Source: an uncultured Bacteroidales bacterium
GTDB taxonomy: Bacteria; Bacteroidota; Bacteroidia; Bacteroidales; P3
Assembly (NCBI GenBank): GCA_947167075.1
Contig: CAMVGR010000005.1
Location: forward strand, 62,001-126,000
DNA: 64,000 nt
Reading direction: 5' to 3'
The position numbers and the translations under genes were made by a program. The notes under the pieces are model-generated. The model saw only the letters and a list, made by a program, of their open reading frames with translations, made no database searches and was not told the origin of the DNA. Shown here one piece after another: positions 1-9,275 of this stretch (positions are counted from its first letter, which is position 1; every line of letters starts with the position of its first letter).

Positions 1-144
1 TGTACGCTGCATCGTGGCTGCCATCACCACCGATGGCATCGAACCACTCATTCCGTCTATATGTAGTCTGCTTCCTCCTGCCTCTAGTTGGTCTACGATT
101 TGCTGGACCAGGGTGCTATCAGTGTATATATCAGTCAGTATCAT
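1..144 (-). CDS. mfd: Transcription-repair coupling factor Mfd, N-terminal 48 residues (partial)
   Basis: The reverse strand opens with ATG at 144 and runs off the window edge in frame. The 48 residues seen contain the N-terminal pattern of Mfd, where a stretch like LHIDGMSGSMPSVVMAA matches the UvrB-like start (G-x-x-GS followed by a hydrophobic helix). Mfd is a large ATP-dependent translocase that removes stalled RNA polymerase and recruits UvrA. A TATCTTTGC box lies 27 bases upstream of the start, so the gene probably has its own promoter. Only the first domain is visible, so the assignment rests on a short match. Confidence 0.6.
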   Translation of the reverse strand, partial: MILTDIYTDSTLVQQIVDQLEAGGSRLHIDGMSGSMPSVVMAATMQRT

Positions 145-171
145 GCTCTGCTCGGTATGCAATTCGAAAAT

Positions 172-180
172 GCAAAGATA
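172..180 (-). promoter_or_regulatory. Bacteroidota -7 box for mfd
   Basis: On the reverse strand this reads TATCTTTGC, the canonical Bacteroidota primary sigma factor -7 element, with a T-rich run ending in TTTG just upstream. It is placed to drive the leftward mfd gene. Confidence 0.6.
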
Positions 181-296
181 CGCAAAAAAATGTTGGTGAC
201 AGATAAAATCTTTGGTTTAATAGAATATAACAGGCGGTAAAAAAAGGCCAAAAATCCACTTTTGTAACCACCTGAAAGACAATAACGAAGACCGAC

Positions 297-366
297 CATC
301 TCTTACTCATCTCTTACTCATCTCCTAGTCATCCTTTTGTCTACTATTAGAAGAGTAAGACATGAG
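297..366. repeat. 11-bp repeat array with inverted arm, family 1 copy 1
   Basis: About three tandem units of the 11-mer CTCTTACTCAT (reverse complement of GATGAGTAAGA with small variants) are followed by AGAAGAGTAAGACATGAG, which is complementary to the units and would close a hairpin. The same family recurs near 6.2, 14.4, 33.2 and 57.3 kb, always between genes. Confidence 0.75.
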
Positions 367-651
367 CAGTATGAAAGAAAGCGATGAATAGGAAAAAATA
401 GATAGTTGAGTCTAGGACGATTACTGTCGCTAGTCCCATGTCGCACTCCCAAATCTGCAGTTTGGTTACTTGGCGAGCAATAGCTCTCAGTTTGGAGGAC
501 TGTCTTTGCAGCGAATCATATCCATCGAACAAAATAGATGTCCTTGTGGACAATAATGCACACTTTGTGTCGTTATGGAACAAGAGACGTGCGAAGGCGA
601 ATCCCACAATGGGATTCTAACGACACGATAGGCTTAATAATCATTTAATCA
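367..651. other. Intergenic stretch without a convincing gene
   Basis: Between the family 1 repeat and porX there are only short overlapping open frames with no recognisable protein features. A small hairpin (GAATCCC, 5-base loop, GGGATTC, about 600-618) lies shortly before the porX promoter. Nothing else could be supported here. Confidence 0.5.
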
Positions 652-660
652 TACCCTTGC
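652..660 (+). promoter_or_regulatory. Possible -7 box directly before porX
   Basis: TACCCTTGC is one base off the TAnnTTTGC consensus and ends two bases before the porX ATG. If it is used, the transcript would start at or inside the start codon, giving a leaderless mRNA. The match is imperfect. Confidence 0.35.
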
Positions 661-661
661 A

Positions 662-2209
662 ATGAATATCACCATTCTTTGGGCCGACGACGAAATAGAT
701 CTTCTCAAACCCCACATACTATTCCTCGAGGAACGAGGATACACCGTAATACCCGTCACCTCGGGGAGCGATGCCCTCGACGAGCTGGAGCAGCAAACGC
801 CGGACATCGTTTTTCTCGATGAGCAAATGCCAGGACTGTCAGGAATCGACACCCTACGACGCATCAAGGAAAGCCATCCTCAACTGCCGGTAGTGATGAT
901 TACCAAAAGCGAAGAGGAGCACTTGATGGAGGATGCACTCGGAGGCAAGATTTCGGACTATCTGATAAAGCCAGTCAATCCAAGCCAGATATTGCTAACG
1001 GTGAAGAAACACACCGAACGCATCCGGCTGGAGAACGAACGAAGCACCATGGGCTACCAGCAGCAATTCACGCAGATCGGGCAACAGTTGGGCTCTCTGA
1101 ATTCGTGCGACGAATGGGTGGAGATGTATCGAAAACTTGTATATTGGGATTTGGAGCTGGCCTCGGTCGATGACGACAACATCCACGACATCTTCCTTGC
1201 ACAACGACGAGAAGCCAATGCACAGTTCTGCCGTTTCTACGAAAACCACTACCTCGACTGGCTGTCCGGTCGGGCACCCAAGCCGCTGATGAGCCAAACG
1301 GTCCTCAACGAGCGCCTTTTCCCGCTGCTCGACCGCCCCACATTTCTGATCGTAATCGACAACTTCCGCTACGATCAATGGAAATTCGTACAGCCCCTTA
1401 TCGAGCGTTATCTGCGGGTGGAGAGGGACGATATATTCTATACAATACTTCCTACAACCACCCAATTCGCACGCAACGCCATGTTTGCAGGACTGATGCC
1501 GAGCGAAATCGAACGCAAATACCCCCAATACTGGGTCAACGAGGACGAAGAGGGGTGGAAAAACCAATACGAATCGGAGCTGCTAGGCGAGAACCTGCGG
1601 CGACACGGCATAGGTGTGAAGATGACCTACAACAAGGTGATGGTATCGCAATATGGCAAACGATTGGTCGATCGGGTCGACGAACTCATGCGCTCCACGC
1701 TCAATGTAATCATCTATAACTTTATCGACATGCTCTCACATGCCCGCACGGACAGCGACGTGGTGCGCGAGCTGGCAGTTGGCGAGCAGGCCTATCGCTC
1801 GCTTACCCTTTCCTGGCTAGAGCATTCGCCACTGCTCGAACTGCTGCGTGCACTCAGCGAGCGGGATGTCAATGTGGTCATCACCACCGATCATGGCAGT
1901 GTAAGAGTGGAGCGGCCCGTGCGTGTGAAAGGCGACCGCGACGTCAGTGTCAACCTACGCTATAAGCAAGGACGCTTGCTCGACTATGATGCAAAGCAGG
2001 TGTTCGAGGTAAAAGATCCTGCCCGACTCTTCCTTCCACGCCGCCACCTACCCAGCCCCTACATATTTGCACGTGCTGGCGACTTCTTTGCCTACCCCAA
2101 CAACTATAACGAATACGTGAAATACTACTCTACCACATTCCAGCATGGAGGTATCTCGATGGAAGAGTGCCTCGTACCGTACATTATTCTACACCCGCGA
2201 AACAGGTAG
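662..2209 (+). CDS. porX: PorX, response regulator with PglZ domain (T9SS regulation)
   Basis: 515 residues. The N-terminal receiver domain (about 1-120) has the acidic pair D9/D10, the phosphoacceptor D53 in FLDEQMPG, T81 and K103 in the YLIKPVNP loop. From about residue 200 to the end there is a PglZ/alkaline-phosphatase-like domain, with TFLIVIDNFRYDQW and TTDHGS as likely metal-site motifs. This architecture and length match PorX, which in Porphyromonas and Flavobacterium works with the kinase PorY and an ECF sigma factor to control type IX secretion genes, and which hydrolyses cyclic oligonucleotides. No PorY is in the window. The gene ends 9 bp from the convergent topB stop. Confidence 0.9.
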   Translation: MNITILWADDEIDLLKPHILFLEERGYTVIPVTSGSDALDELEQQTPDIVFLDEQMPGLSGIDTLRRIKESHPQLPVVMITKSEEEHLMEDALGGKISDYLIKPVNPSQILLTVKKHTERIRLENERSTMGYQQQFTQIGQQLGSLNSCDEWVEMYRKLVYWDLELASVDDDNIHDIFLAQRREANAQFCRFYENHYLDWLSGRAPKPLMSQTVLNERLFPLLDRPTFLIVIDNFRYDQWKFVQPLIERYLRVERDDIFYTILPTTTQFARNAMFAGLMPSEIERKYPQYWVNEDEEGWKNQYESELLGENLRRHGIGVKMTYNKVMVSQYGKRLVDRVDELMRSTLNVIIYNFIDMLSHARTDSDVVRELAVGEQAYRSLTLSWLEHSPLLELLRALSERDVNVVITTDHGSVRVERPVRVKGDRDVSVNLRYKQGRLLDYDAKQVFEVKDPARLFLPRRHLPSPYIFARAGDFFAYPNNYNEYVKYYSTTFQHGGISMEECLVPYIILHPRNR

Positions 2210-2218
2210 GGAAAACGG

Positions 2219-4111
2219 CTAAGACCTCTGTCTAGTTTCCTCCATCACATCGCGTACCAGATCGGCAACCATCTGTTTGAGCTCGTCGATGAATTGGGAG
2301 GCATTATACTGATGGGATTCGATGTCGCGGAGCTTTCGCTCCCAGCGTCCGGTGAGTTCCGCACTCTTCAATAGTTCGTTATGTATAGTATCGACAAGTG
2401 CAATTCCGGTGAGGGTAGGCTCGAGGACGCGACGTGTTTTCTTGATATACTGTCGCTTATATAGTGTCTCGATAATGGCCGCTCTTGTCGAGGGACGACC
2501 TATGCCGTTCGCCTTCAGAGCGTCGCGGAGTTCCTCGTTCTCTACCGTGCGACCAGCGGTTTCCATTGCCCGAAGCAGAGTGGCCTCGGTATAAGGCTTG
2601 GGTGGGGAGGTCTGTTTCTCTGCGAGTTTGGGTTCGTGTGGACCATGCTCACCTTCGACAAAGGAAGGCAATCTCTGCTCTTCATCTTCACTTTGTTTGC
2701 CCTCGTCATCGCTTTTTTCGGTACGACCACCGAATACGACATGCCATCCCTCATCGAGTATCTGCTTTCCCGTCGCCTTAAATTGGTTGTCTTTGCTCTC
2801 CACCTCACCCCACACCGTTGTAGTACTGAACCGGCAATCGGGATAGAACACTGCTATGAAGCGGCGTGCCACCATATCGAACACCCGCTTCTCGTCCTGT
2901 GAGAGGCTCACATTTTGAGGGTTTTGACCAGTGGGAATGATAGCATGGTGGTCGGTAACTTTGCTGGTATCGAATACCTTCTTGCTCTTCTTTAGCTTCT
3001 TCCCCATCAAGGGTGCTATCAGCGGGGCATAGGGCACAATCCCTTGCAGGATAGCAGGACATCGGGCATATATATCCTCACTGAGGTAGGTTGTGTCTAC
3101 ACGAGGGTAAGTGGTGAGCTTTTTCTCATATAGGCTTTGTATCAACTTCAGCGTGTCGTCTGCCGATAGGGAGTATTTTTTGTTGCACTCTACCTGTAGC
3201 GAGGTGAGGTCGAAGAGCCGAGGTGGTGCCTCTGTGCCACTCTTCTGCTCCACCTTTGTTACAGCGAAATCCTGCTCACGCAGATGGTTCAGATCTGGCA
3301 CTTGCGTGGTTTTGGCCTGCTTGTTGGATGCTTTTGGTGCCTTTTCCATCTGTTTGGCCACCTCCTCAGCAGTTGTATTTTCCGGCAACCCAGCTTTCAG
3401 GCCCGTTATCTTTCCCTTTGTACTAGTAAAAACCACCCCACGATATATGGTTGTGAGTATCCAGTATTTCTCCGGTTTAAAGTGTTCTATCTCGCGATGC
3501 CTTTGCACTATCATGGCGAGAGTAGGTGTTTGGACGCGACCAATGCTAAGAACTTGCCCTTTAGATTCGCCAAAGCGTAGCGTATACAGCCTAGTAGCAT
3601 TCATGCCAAGCAGCCAGTCGCCTATTGCTCTACATAGGCCAGCCTCGTAGAGACTTTGGTAGTCTGACTGTGGCTTCAGGTTAGCAAACGCCTCTCGGAT
3701 AGCCTCTTCGGTAAGGCTGGACACCCAGAGTCGCTGTACCGGACAGGTAGCTTTTGCCTTCTGCATCACCCATCGTTGTATCAGCTCGCCCTCTTGTCCG
3801 GCATCGCCACAGTTGATGATACCATCGGCAGCCTGCATCAACTGTTCTATGATATGGAACTGTTTCTCATAGCCCTGGTTGGGAATTAGCTTTATTCCAA
3901 ACCTAGGGGGTATCATGGGTAATGCCGAAAGGCTCCATCGCTTCCAATAGTCGGTGTAGTCCTGCGGTTCTTTCAGGCAACAGAGGTGGCCAAAAGTCCA
4001 TGTGACTTGGTAGCCGTTGCCTTCGAGGTAGCCTTCATGCTGTGCAGTTGCACCGAGTATTTTGGCTATCTCGCGAGCCACACTGGGTTTTTCGGCTATA
4101 CAGACAATCAT
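2219..4111 (-). CDS. topB: DNA topoisomerase III, type IA
   Basis: 630 residues. An N-terminal Toprim domain begins with CIAEKPSVA (E7, K8) and carries the acidic cluster CGDAGQEGEL at 101-110. The catalytic tyrosine is Y335 in LTTYPRVDTTYL. It relaxes and decatenates DNA by single-strand passage. Length and motif order fit bacterial TopB rather than TopA, and no C-terminal zinc ribbons are seen. The C-terminal third has a long charged linker around residues 480-520 before the GRPSTRA-type motif. Convergent with porX; prmA lies 52 bp upstream in the same direction. Confidence 0.92.
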   Translation of the reverse strand: MIVCIAEKPSVAREIAKILGATAQHEGYLEGNGYQVTWTFGHLCCLKEPQDYTDYWKRWSLSALPMIPPRFGIKLIPNQGYEKQFHIIEQLMQAADGIINCGDAGQEGELIQRWVMQKAKATCPVQRLWVSSLTEEAIREAFANLKPQSDYQSLYEAGLCRAIGDWLLGMNATRLYTLRFGESKGQVLSIGRVQTPTLAMIVQRHREIEHFKPEKYWILTTIYRGVVFTSTKGKITGLKAGLPENTTAEEVAKQMEKAPKASNKQAKTTQVPDLNHLREQDFAVTKVEQKSGTEAPPRLFDLTSLQVECNKKYSLSADDTLKLIQSLYEKKLTTYPRVDTTYLSEDIYARCPAILQGIVPYAPLIAPLMGKKLKKSKKVFDTSKVTDHHAIIPTGQNPQNVSLSQDEKRVFDMVARRFIAVFYPDCRFSTTTVWGEVESKDNQFKATGKQILDEGWHVVFGGRTEKSDDEGKQSEDEEQRLPSFVEGEHGPHEPKLAEKQTSPPKPYTEATLLRAMETAGRTVENEELRDALKANGIGRPSTRAAIIETLYKRQYIKKTRRVLEPTLTGIALVDTIHNELLKSAELTGRWERKLRDIESHQYNASQFIDELKQMVADLVRDVMEETRQRS

Positions 4112-4163
4112 CGGATAGTTCTATTCAGCTTTGGACATATCGCTAAAGACAGCGGCTCTATGG

Positions 4164-5048
4164 CTATTTCATTTTCAGATCCAAAGCACTCCACCCCTCG
4201 CGTGTCTTTTTTGACTGGAGTGTGAGGCCGAACTTGTTGGCACACGATATTAAGGCACCCTCGTCGTTTTCATAGAAACCACTCAATAGCAGTCGCCCGT
4301 CGTGCTTCAACGCCTTGGCATAGCTTGCCATATCATTCAGCAGTATGTTACGGTTGATGTTGGCAATGATAATGTCGTAGGTCGAAGTGGGAAGTGAGGA
4401 TGCATCGCCCAGTTTCAGGTTGATCTCCACATGATTGGTGGACGCATTCTCTATTGCGTTGCGATAGGCCCATTCGTCGATGTCATAGCCATCGACACGC
4501 GAGGCACCTCTTTTTTTCGCCAGTATACCCAGCACAGCCGTTCCACATCCCATGTCCAATACCGTCTGCCCCATCATATCCAGCTCGGCCACATAGCTGA
4601 GCATCATATAGGTTGTGGGATGGTGGGCAGTGCCAAAGCTCATTTTAGGCTCGATAATGATTTCGTAGTCGACATCCGTACGATGTGGGTGGAAAGGAGC
4701 CCTAACCCATATACTGCCAGTCTGGTTCGACTCCGATTGCTTACCATCATTATCGCTGACAACTTTTCTTTCGTATCTTACCAACACTGCATCATGATTG
4801 GCCTCCCACTCGGCGTTCCAGTCGCGGTCTTCCATCTTCTGCACCTTGTACTGAATCGGGATGGGGAAAGCCTGCGCGGTAGCAGCAAGGTATCCGGCAT
4901 CGAATTCCGACTCCGCAACATAAGCCTTCAGCCCATTAGGGGTTTCGACAAAACTCTCGTATGGTCCCTCGTTTCCAAGCGTGTCTATCAGCATGTCGCG
5001 AAACACGCCATTGTCGTCCAGTGTGATGCTAACTTCTATATAATTCAT
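4164..5048 (-). CDS. prmA: Ribosomal protein L11 methyltransferase
   Basis: 294 residues. The SAM-binding motif VLDMGCGTAVLGI is at 163-175, followed by an ANINRNIL motif that is typical of PrmA (N-P-x-L-like catalytic loop). The N-terminal part with EDRDWNAEW is the L11-recognition domain form found in Bacteroidota. The enzyme trimethylates L11 lysines and the N-terminus. There is a 25-bp gap from truA, which lies upstream on the same strand, so truA-prmA-topB may form one leftward unit. The start at 5048 gives the usual N-terminus. Confidence 0.9.
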   Translation of the reverse strand: MNYIEVSITLDDNGVFRDMLIDTLGNEGPYESFVETPNGLKAYVAESEFDAGYLAATAQAFPIPIQYKVQKMEDRDWNAEWEANHDAVLVRYERKVVSDNDGKQSESNQTGSIWVRAPFHPHRTDVDYEIIIEPKMSFGTAHHPTTYMMLSYVAELDMMGQTVLDMGCGTAVLGILAKKRGASRVDGYDIDEWAYRNAIENASTNHVEINLKLGDASSLPTSTYDIIIANINRNILLNDMASYAKALKHDGRLLLSGFYENDEGALISCANKFGLTLQSKKTREGWSALDLKMK

Positions 5049-5073
5049 CGTTTATAATACTATTTATTCTTCT

Positions 5074-5862
5074 TTATCTATCCTCACCCGTGTGCTTCAT
5101 GGTCTTCGAAGCCTCGAAGATCGATGCGGGGTACTCCACCTTGGTCAGGAACAATCCACAGGCAGGCATGCTGGTACCGGCGGCACTCCTATCCTTTGCC
5201 TCTATCGTCGCCACTAGCCCCTCGAGACTCAGTTTTCCACGCCCCACATCGAGCAGTGTGCCCACCACCGAACGCACCATATTGCGTAGAAAACGATTGC
5301 TTCTGATCGTAAACACCCAGCCCTCTTCTTCCCTATCCCAATGGGCTTCCATTAGGTGACAGATGTTTGTTTTGTTTTGTGTATGTACTTTCGCAAAACT
5401 GGTAAAGTCCTCGTATTCCATCAGTATCTTAGCTGCCCTGTTCATCAGTTCCACATCGGGCCGATAGTATATTCTGCAATATTGACCTTGTCTGAAGGGT
5501 AGCTTCCGGTCGCTTACATGGTATTGGTAGGTCCGTGCCGTAGCGTCGAATCGGGCATGTGCATTGGCCGCCACAGGCCAGAGTTCGAAGATGGCAATGT
5601 CTGGCGGGAGCATACCGTTCATCTTCATGGTCAGCGTGTCCAAGTCCATACTATCCGGAATATCAGCATCGAAATGGGCATAGAAATCGCTAGCGTGCAC
5701 CCCCGTGTCTGTTCTACCGCAGCCCACCACCGACACCTCTTGTCGAAGCAGTGTCGACAATGTCTCCTCCAATGACGCCTGCACAGTATGCAACCCAGGC
5801 TGACATTGCCAACCATTGTAACTTGCTCCATTATAGGACAGATGTATAAAAAACCGGCTCAT
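5074..5862 (-). CDS. truA: tRNA pseudouridine(38-40) synthase
   Basis: 262 residues, typical for TruA. The catalytic aspartate is D52 in the GCGRTDTGVHA motif. The later RNRFLRNMVRSVVGTL motif is the conserved C-terminal domain signature. It modifies U38, U39 and U40 in the anticodon stem of tRNAs. A TATCTTTGC box lies just upstream, suggesting this is the first gene of the leftward truA-prmA-topB group. Confidence 0.93.
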   Translation of the reverse strand: MSRFFIHLSYNGASYNGWQCQPGLHTVQASLEETLSTLLRQEVSVVGCGRTDTGVHASDFYAHFDADIPDSMDLDTLTMKMNGMLPPDIAIFELWPVAANAHARFDATARTYQYHVSDRKLPFRQGQYCRIYYRPDVELMNRAAKILMEYEDFTSFAKVHTQNKTNICHLMEAHWDREEEGWVFTIRSNRFLRNMVRSVVGTLLDVGRGKLSLEGLVATIEAKDRSAAGTSMPACGLFLTKVEYPASIFEASKTMKHTGEDR

Positions 5863-5872
5863 ATTTATAGAT

Positions 5873-5881
5873 GCAAAGATA
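5873..5881 (-). promoter_or_regulatory. -7 box for truA
   Basis: Reverse-strand TATCTTTGC, 10 bp before the truA start codon, matches the Bacteroidota -7 consensus exactly. Confidence 0.65.
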
Positions 5882-6201
5882 CGAATTAATATTCACATAC
5901 GTAAGAAAAACGTACTAAAACAATACTTTTCCACCTGCAGATGGCCGACGACGAATAGGGATTTGCACCCGAATCCAAATGCCACGTAGCATATTTTTCA
6001 CAGTCACGATTGCGACAGTTTCTTTATTTCAGTTACGGAGAAAGCATCCAAAAGCCCATCTCCTATTCGTTTCTCTACCAATACGCTAATTGTCAGTTGC
6101 TTACAAACTGTTTTTCTATCTAATAAAAAAACGTTATTTCTACTTAAAAACAGCCAAAATACTACTTTCGTAAACCTTTGATATTCAGGCATGAAGACAG
6201 A
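5882..6201. other. Intergenic, no gene seen
   Basis: AT-rich DNA between the truA promoter and the family 1 repeat. Only chance open frames were found. A motif ACTACTTTCGTAAAC near 6160 resembles the CCACTTTTGTAACC placed similarly before the family 1 repeat near 260, so the two loci share more than the 11-mers. Confidence 0.4.
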
Positions 6202-6274
6202 CCATCTCTTACTCATCTCCTACTCATCCCTTAGTCATCTCCTTATCATCTGTTAGAAAAGTAAGAATTGAGTA
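6202..6274. repeat. 11-bp repeat array with inverted arm, family 1 copy 2
   Basis: Units close to CTCTTACTCAT, CTCCTACTCAT, CCCTTAGTCAT and CTCCTTATCAT run in tandem at an 11-bp pitch. They are followed by GAAAAGTAAGAATTGAGT, which could pair back on them. Confidence 0.75.
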
Positions 6275-6420
6275 CTTTATCGGTTGGAGTATAGTATGTA
6301 TAAAATAGGAAAAGATAGGATGCAAATATGTCAGGATTCGAGTGCCAACACATCGTTTAGTGAAGAATAGCTGCTGGAGCCCCCGACAGGATTACCCTTC
6401 CAAGCATCGCACAGGGGGGT

Positions 6421-6886
6421 GTGGGCGGCGACATGGAGGTTGTTCCCGTTGTCTATATCACCGTGGATGCCATCCGCGCATTGGATGCCTACTACCATAA
6501 CTGGAGCGACAAAGAGCGCTATGCCAGACTGATAGTGAAACGCATCGATGACATGATGGCGGAACACTATGACGGAACGATACATGAGGTGCAGCTCGAT
6601 TGCGACTGGACACAGCAAACGGAACACGTCTACTTCATGCTTGTCAATAGCGTAAAGGAGCTACTGCACGACCGCGACATCACCCTCAGCGGGACATTGA
6701 GACTGCACCAGCTTCGGGAAGTGGAATTCCCAACAAAGAACGAATATGGTTATTCCGACTCCATCCCCTTCGATCGCAGCCTGTTGATGTGTTACAATAC
6801 AGGCCGTCTACAGGACAGAAAAACCAGGAACTCCATTCTGGACTTTGATGATGTAGAGCCGTACCTAAAACAAGACAACCGGTATG
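6421..6886 (+). pseudogene. Fragment of a Bacteroidota hypothetical (secreted, TIM-barrel-like) protein
   Basis: An open stretch encodes about 155 residues, including YITVDAIRAL, IHEVQLDCDWT, LSGTLRLHQL and LLMCYNTGRLQDRKTRNSI. From memory these match the central part of a family of uncharacterised Bacteroidota proteins with LxxDCDxT and MLMxYNTG motifs. Both ends of the usual protein are missing: no start codon or signal peptide is in frame, and near 6886 the frame runs into an unrelated gene fragment. I read it as a gene remnant. The function is unknown. Confidence 0.5.
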
Positions 6887-7640
6887 AAGTGGTTCCGGGA
6901 AAACGCATTCATTCATCATCTCATCAAACACTATGATTTGAACGCCATAGAAGTGCTGTACATGTCGAAGTTGTATGAAAGCCTTCGCAACGGACAGTGC
7001 TCCCCGTGGTACTATAACAGTCGACTTGGTACTGACGAGACCCGCGAGTTGCGGGATTTGTTCAACCGATTGTGGCAAGGTGATTATTCCAAGGACAAAT
7101 ATTCAGACCGTTACACGTTCCTCAAAATCAAATGCGCATGGGCACTAGGGGAGGACAGCATCGCCGTGGATATTTGGAAGAAGTCTCGGTAGAACAAGAA
7201 AGGAAACATCTTCTACAATGAGGCGATGGATTACGCAGCGCGCAGCCTAACACGGATGGGTCGCCAGAAGGAGGCCGACGCCCTCTATACCAAGAACGGC
7301 GACTATACCCAGCTCATCCCCAGCGGCGCGTCTCTACCAACTCAACTGCGCACCATGCTGAAGGTATGCCCCAACTCGCCCGATATTGCTCCGATGCTGC
7401 AGGACTACCTTACCAGCCTGGACATCGACCATGCCGCCACCTACTCTTGGGGTGATGAGGAGGACTGGTTCCTCACAGACTCCATGCTGGCCGTCTCCCG
7501 TGCGGCAATCGACAATCCGAAGGTGCGCCGCAAGGCAATGTGGAGATGCGCGGCGGCCTGTATCCTCGACTACAAGGGCAAAACCAAAGAGGCTTTGGCC
7601 ATGCTGCAGGGCGCCGCGACCGCGGCTGGCGCATGGCTTT
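6885..7640 (+). pseudogene. Fragment of a TPR-like Bacteroidota hypothetical protein, with internal stop
   Basis: The frame beginning near 6884 encodes helical repeat-like sequence (LYMSKLYESLRNGQCSPWYY, then YAARSLTRMGRQKEADALY). It is interrupted by a TAG at 7190-7192 and continues in the same frame to about 7640 (KTKEALAMLQ). It then meets the antisense of a response regulator gene. N- and C-terminal parts are absent. It resembles a family of large uncharacterised Bacteroidota proteins with tetratricopeptide-like arrays. It is decaying, and no function can be given. Confidence 0.5.
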
Positions 7641-8057
7641 TGCCAGTTGCTGAGCCAGTGTACCCTGCCCAAGGGCTCCAAGGCTGCGTATCTTTCCTAT
7701 CGTCCTGTTCAGGGCCTCTTTATCGATAGGCTTCAGCAGATAGTCGATGCTCCCTGCTTGGAAAGCGTCCTGAGCATATTGGTCATAGGCAGTGGTGAAC
7801 ACAACCGGGCAAGGCACCACCACTCGGTCGAAGATACGGAATGCCGAACCGTCGGCCAGGTGAATGTCAACGAAAGCCAGGTCTGGAGCCAATTCCCCTG
7901 AAACCTTTGCAGCATCGATGCCTTCGAAGTATTCTACAGCCTCTTCGATGCTTTGCATTACTGCAACCACCCTTGATCCCGGCAGGGCTTCCAGCAACAG
8001 TCGCTTCAGATGCTCTGCTGCGAAGGTCTCGTCCTCAATTATCACCAGATTTTTCAT
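7625..8057 (-). pseudogene. Truncated LytTR-family response regulator (receiver domain only)
   Basis: From the ATG at 8057 a normal receiver domain is encoded: acidic residues in VIIEDETFA, phosphoacceptor Asp in FVDIHLADG, Thr in FTTAYD and Lys in DYLLKPI. After about 140 residues (near LAQQLAKAMRQ) the homology ends, and the frame runs into the antisense of the convergent TPR-like fragment. A LytTR DNA-binding domain, expected for partners of this kinase type, is missing. A deletion near 7610-7640 probably joined the two 3' ends. The start codon overlaps the stop of the upstream kinase relic (ATGA). Confidence 0.7.
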
Positions 8058-9122
8058 ATCAAAGGTATTTTTACGGCAAATTGGCCTCCTTCTCGCGCAA
8101 TTTCTATCTTTTTGCCCGCAAGCAGCCGGTAGCGCTCCATCAGGTTTTCCAATCTCGTGCCCCCTCCAGGCCCGCTGTCGGCTCTGGGCTGCAGCCTATT
8201 GCTTACCCGCACCCTCGCCTTCTCCTTCGCCGCCTACGCTTTCCACCTTCACCTCCAGCGGATTTCGCAGCGTGGCCACATTGTGCTTAATGGCGTTTTC
8301 CACTAGCAGCTACACACTCACCGCCGGCACCTCCCGTCCAAGCAGTTTCTCGTCCAACTCCTCCACCACACGCAACGCTTTGCCGTAACGAACCCCCATC
8401 AATTCTACATACGCATGCACGAAATCCATCTCTTCCCTCAATGTCGACCTCCCCGCGTGCCGCAAACTATAGCGATACACCTCAGCCAGCCTTCTCACAT
8501 AGTGCGGTGCCCGCGTGTCCCCGCTCGCCGTCAGTCCTTCCAGTGTGCTCAGCGTGTTGAAAAGAAAATGAGGCGCCAACTGCTGCTCCAGCGTGTGGCT
8601 CCGCATGTGCTCGTTCTCAGCCCGCAGCCTCTCGTTCTCAGCCTGCTCCTCCTCTCGCAGGTGTCCGCCAGCCAGCAGCATGCTCACGAGGAAGGCAATC
8701 AAGGCCGGAGAAGTGTTCATCGACATAGTGAACAGGAATCCCCCTGCACTCCCTCCGTAAAGCCATCCCTCCACCAGCCTCTGTCCAGCAGTTGCCCCTG
8801 CCGCTATCAGCAGGCTTCCCGCTCCCCCGGCAACAAGCAGCGCCTTGAAGCCCAGGCCCTGCCTGATCAAGGCAAAGTTGTAGGCATAAACAGTCCAAAA
8901 CAGCAGCCCATACAAAGTCCCCAGCAGCCACCAGTGCATTTCCGGCACCCAACTCCCTGTCGCCGGATTGTAAGACGCTGCAGCCACCACACCGGTCTGC
9001 AGACCTGCCGACACCATAGCCAGCACCCATGCCCGTCCCCGTCCGAACGTGTGTTTGCCTCGTGTACCCACTGGCTTCAGCCGCAACCCGAGTCCCACTG
9101 CTGTACCTTTCTTCTCTTTCAT
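8054..9122 (-). pseudogene. LytS-like histidine kinase, disrupted
   Basis: The start is ATG at 9122 (MKEKKGTAVG). Four to five membrane helices are followed by a short coiled coil and the His-kinase motif QLAPHFLFNTLSTLEG, where H is the phosphoacceptor. The frame is broken by a TAG at 8308-8310, exactly where the conserved Gln of QLLVENAIKHN is expected. A second break near 8200-8225 shifts the frame. The correct C-terminus (TRLENLMERYRLL ... VKIPLI) is still readable in another frame, and its TGA overlaps the regulator's ATG. This is a recently inactivated sensor kinase. Confidence 0.8.
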
Positions 9123-9125
9123 GCT

Positions 9126-9134
9126 GCAAAGATA
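9126..9134 (-). promoter_or_regulatory. -7 box of the kinase/regulator relic
   Basis: Reverse-strand TATCTTTGC sits only three bases before the kinase ATG, implying a transcript start at the start codon. Confidence 0.5.
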
Positions 9135-9275
9135 CACAAAATTTTACACATGCAACTTTTTTTCCAGACCCCCTCCTTAAAATATTAAAGGAACATTATC
9201 CCCCCTTGCGCTTTGTGTAGATGGCAAGAGAAGGAATGCGGTTGTTCAAGTAATGATATTCAACCCTCTTTCCCT

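Noticed and set aside
297..366. Possibility that the short repeat arrays are CRISPR arrays
   Set aside because: Units are 11 bp and directly contiguous, without unique spacers, and no cas genes are present.
438..620. 60-residue frame before porX
   Set aside because: Considered as a gene relic, but no family pattern could be recognised and it overlaps a hairpin.
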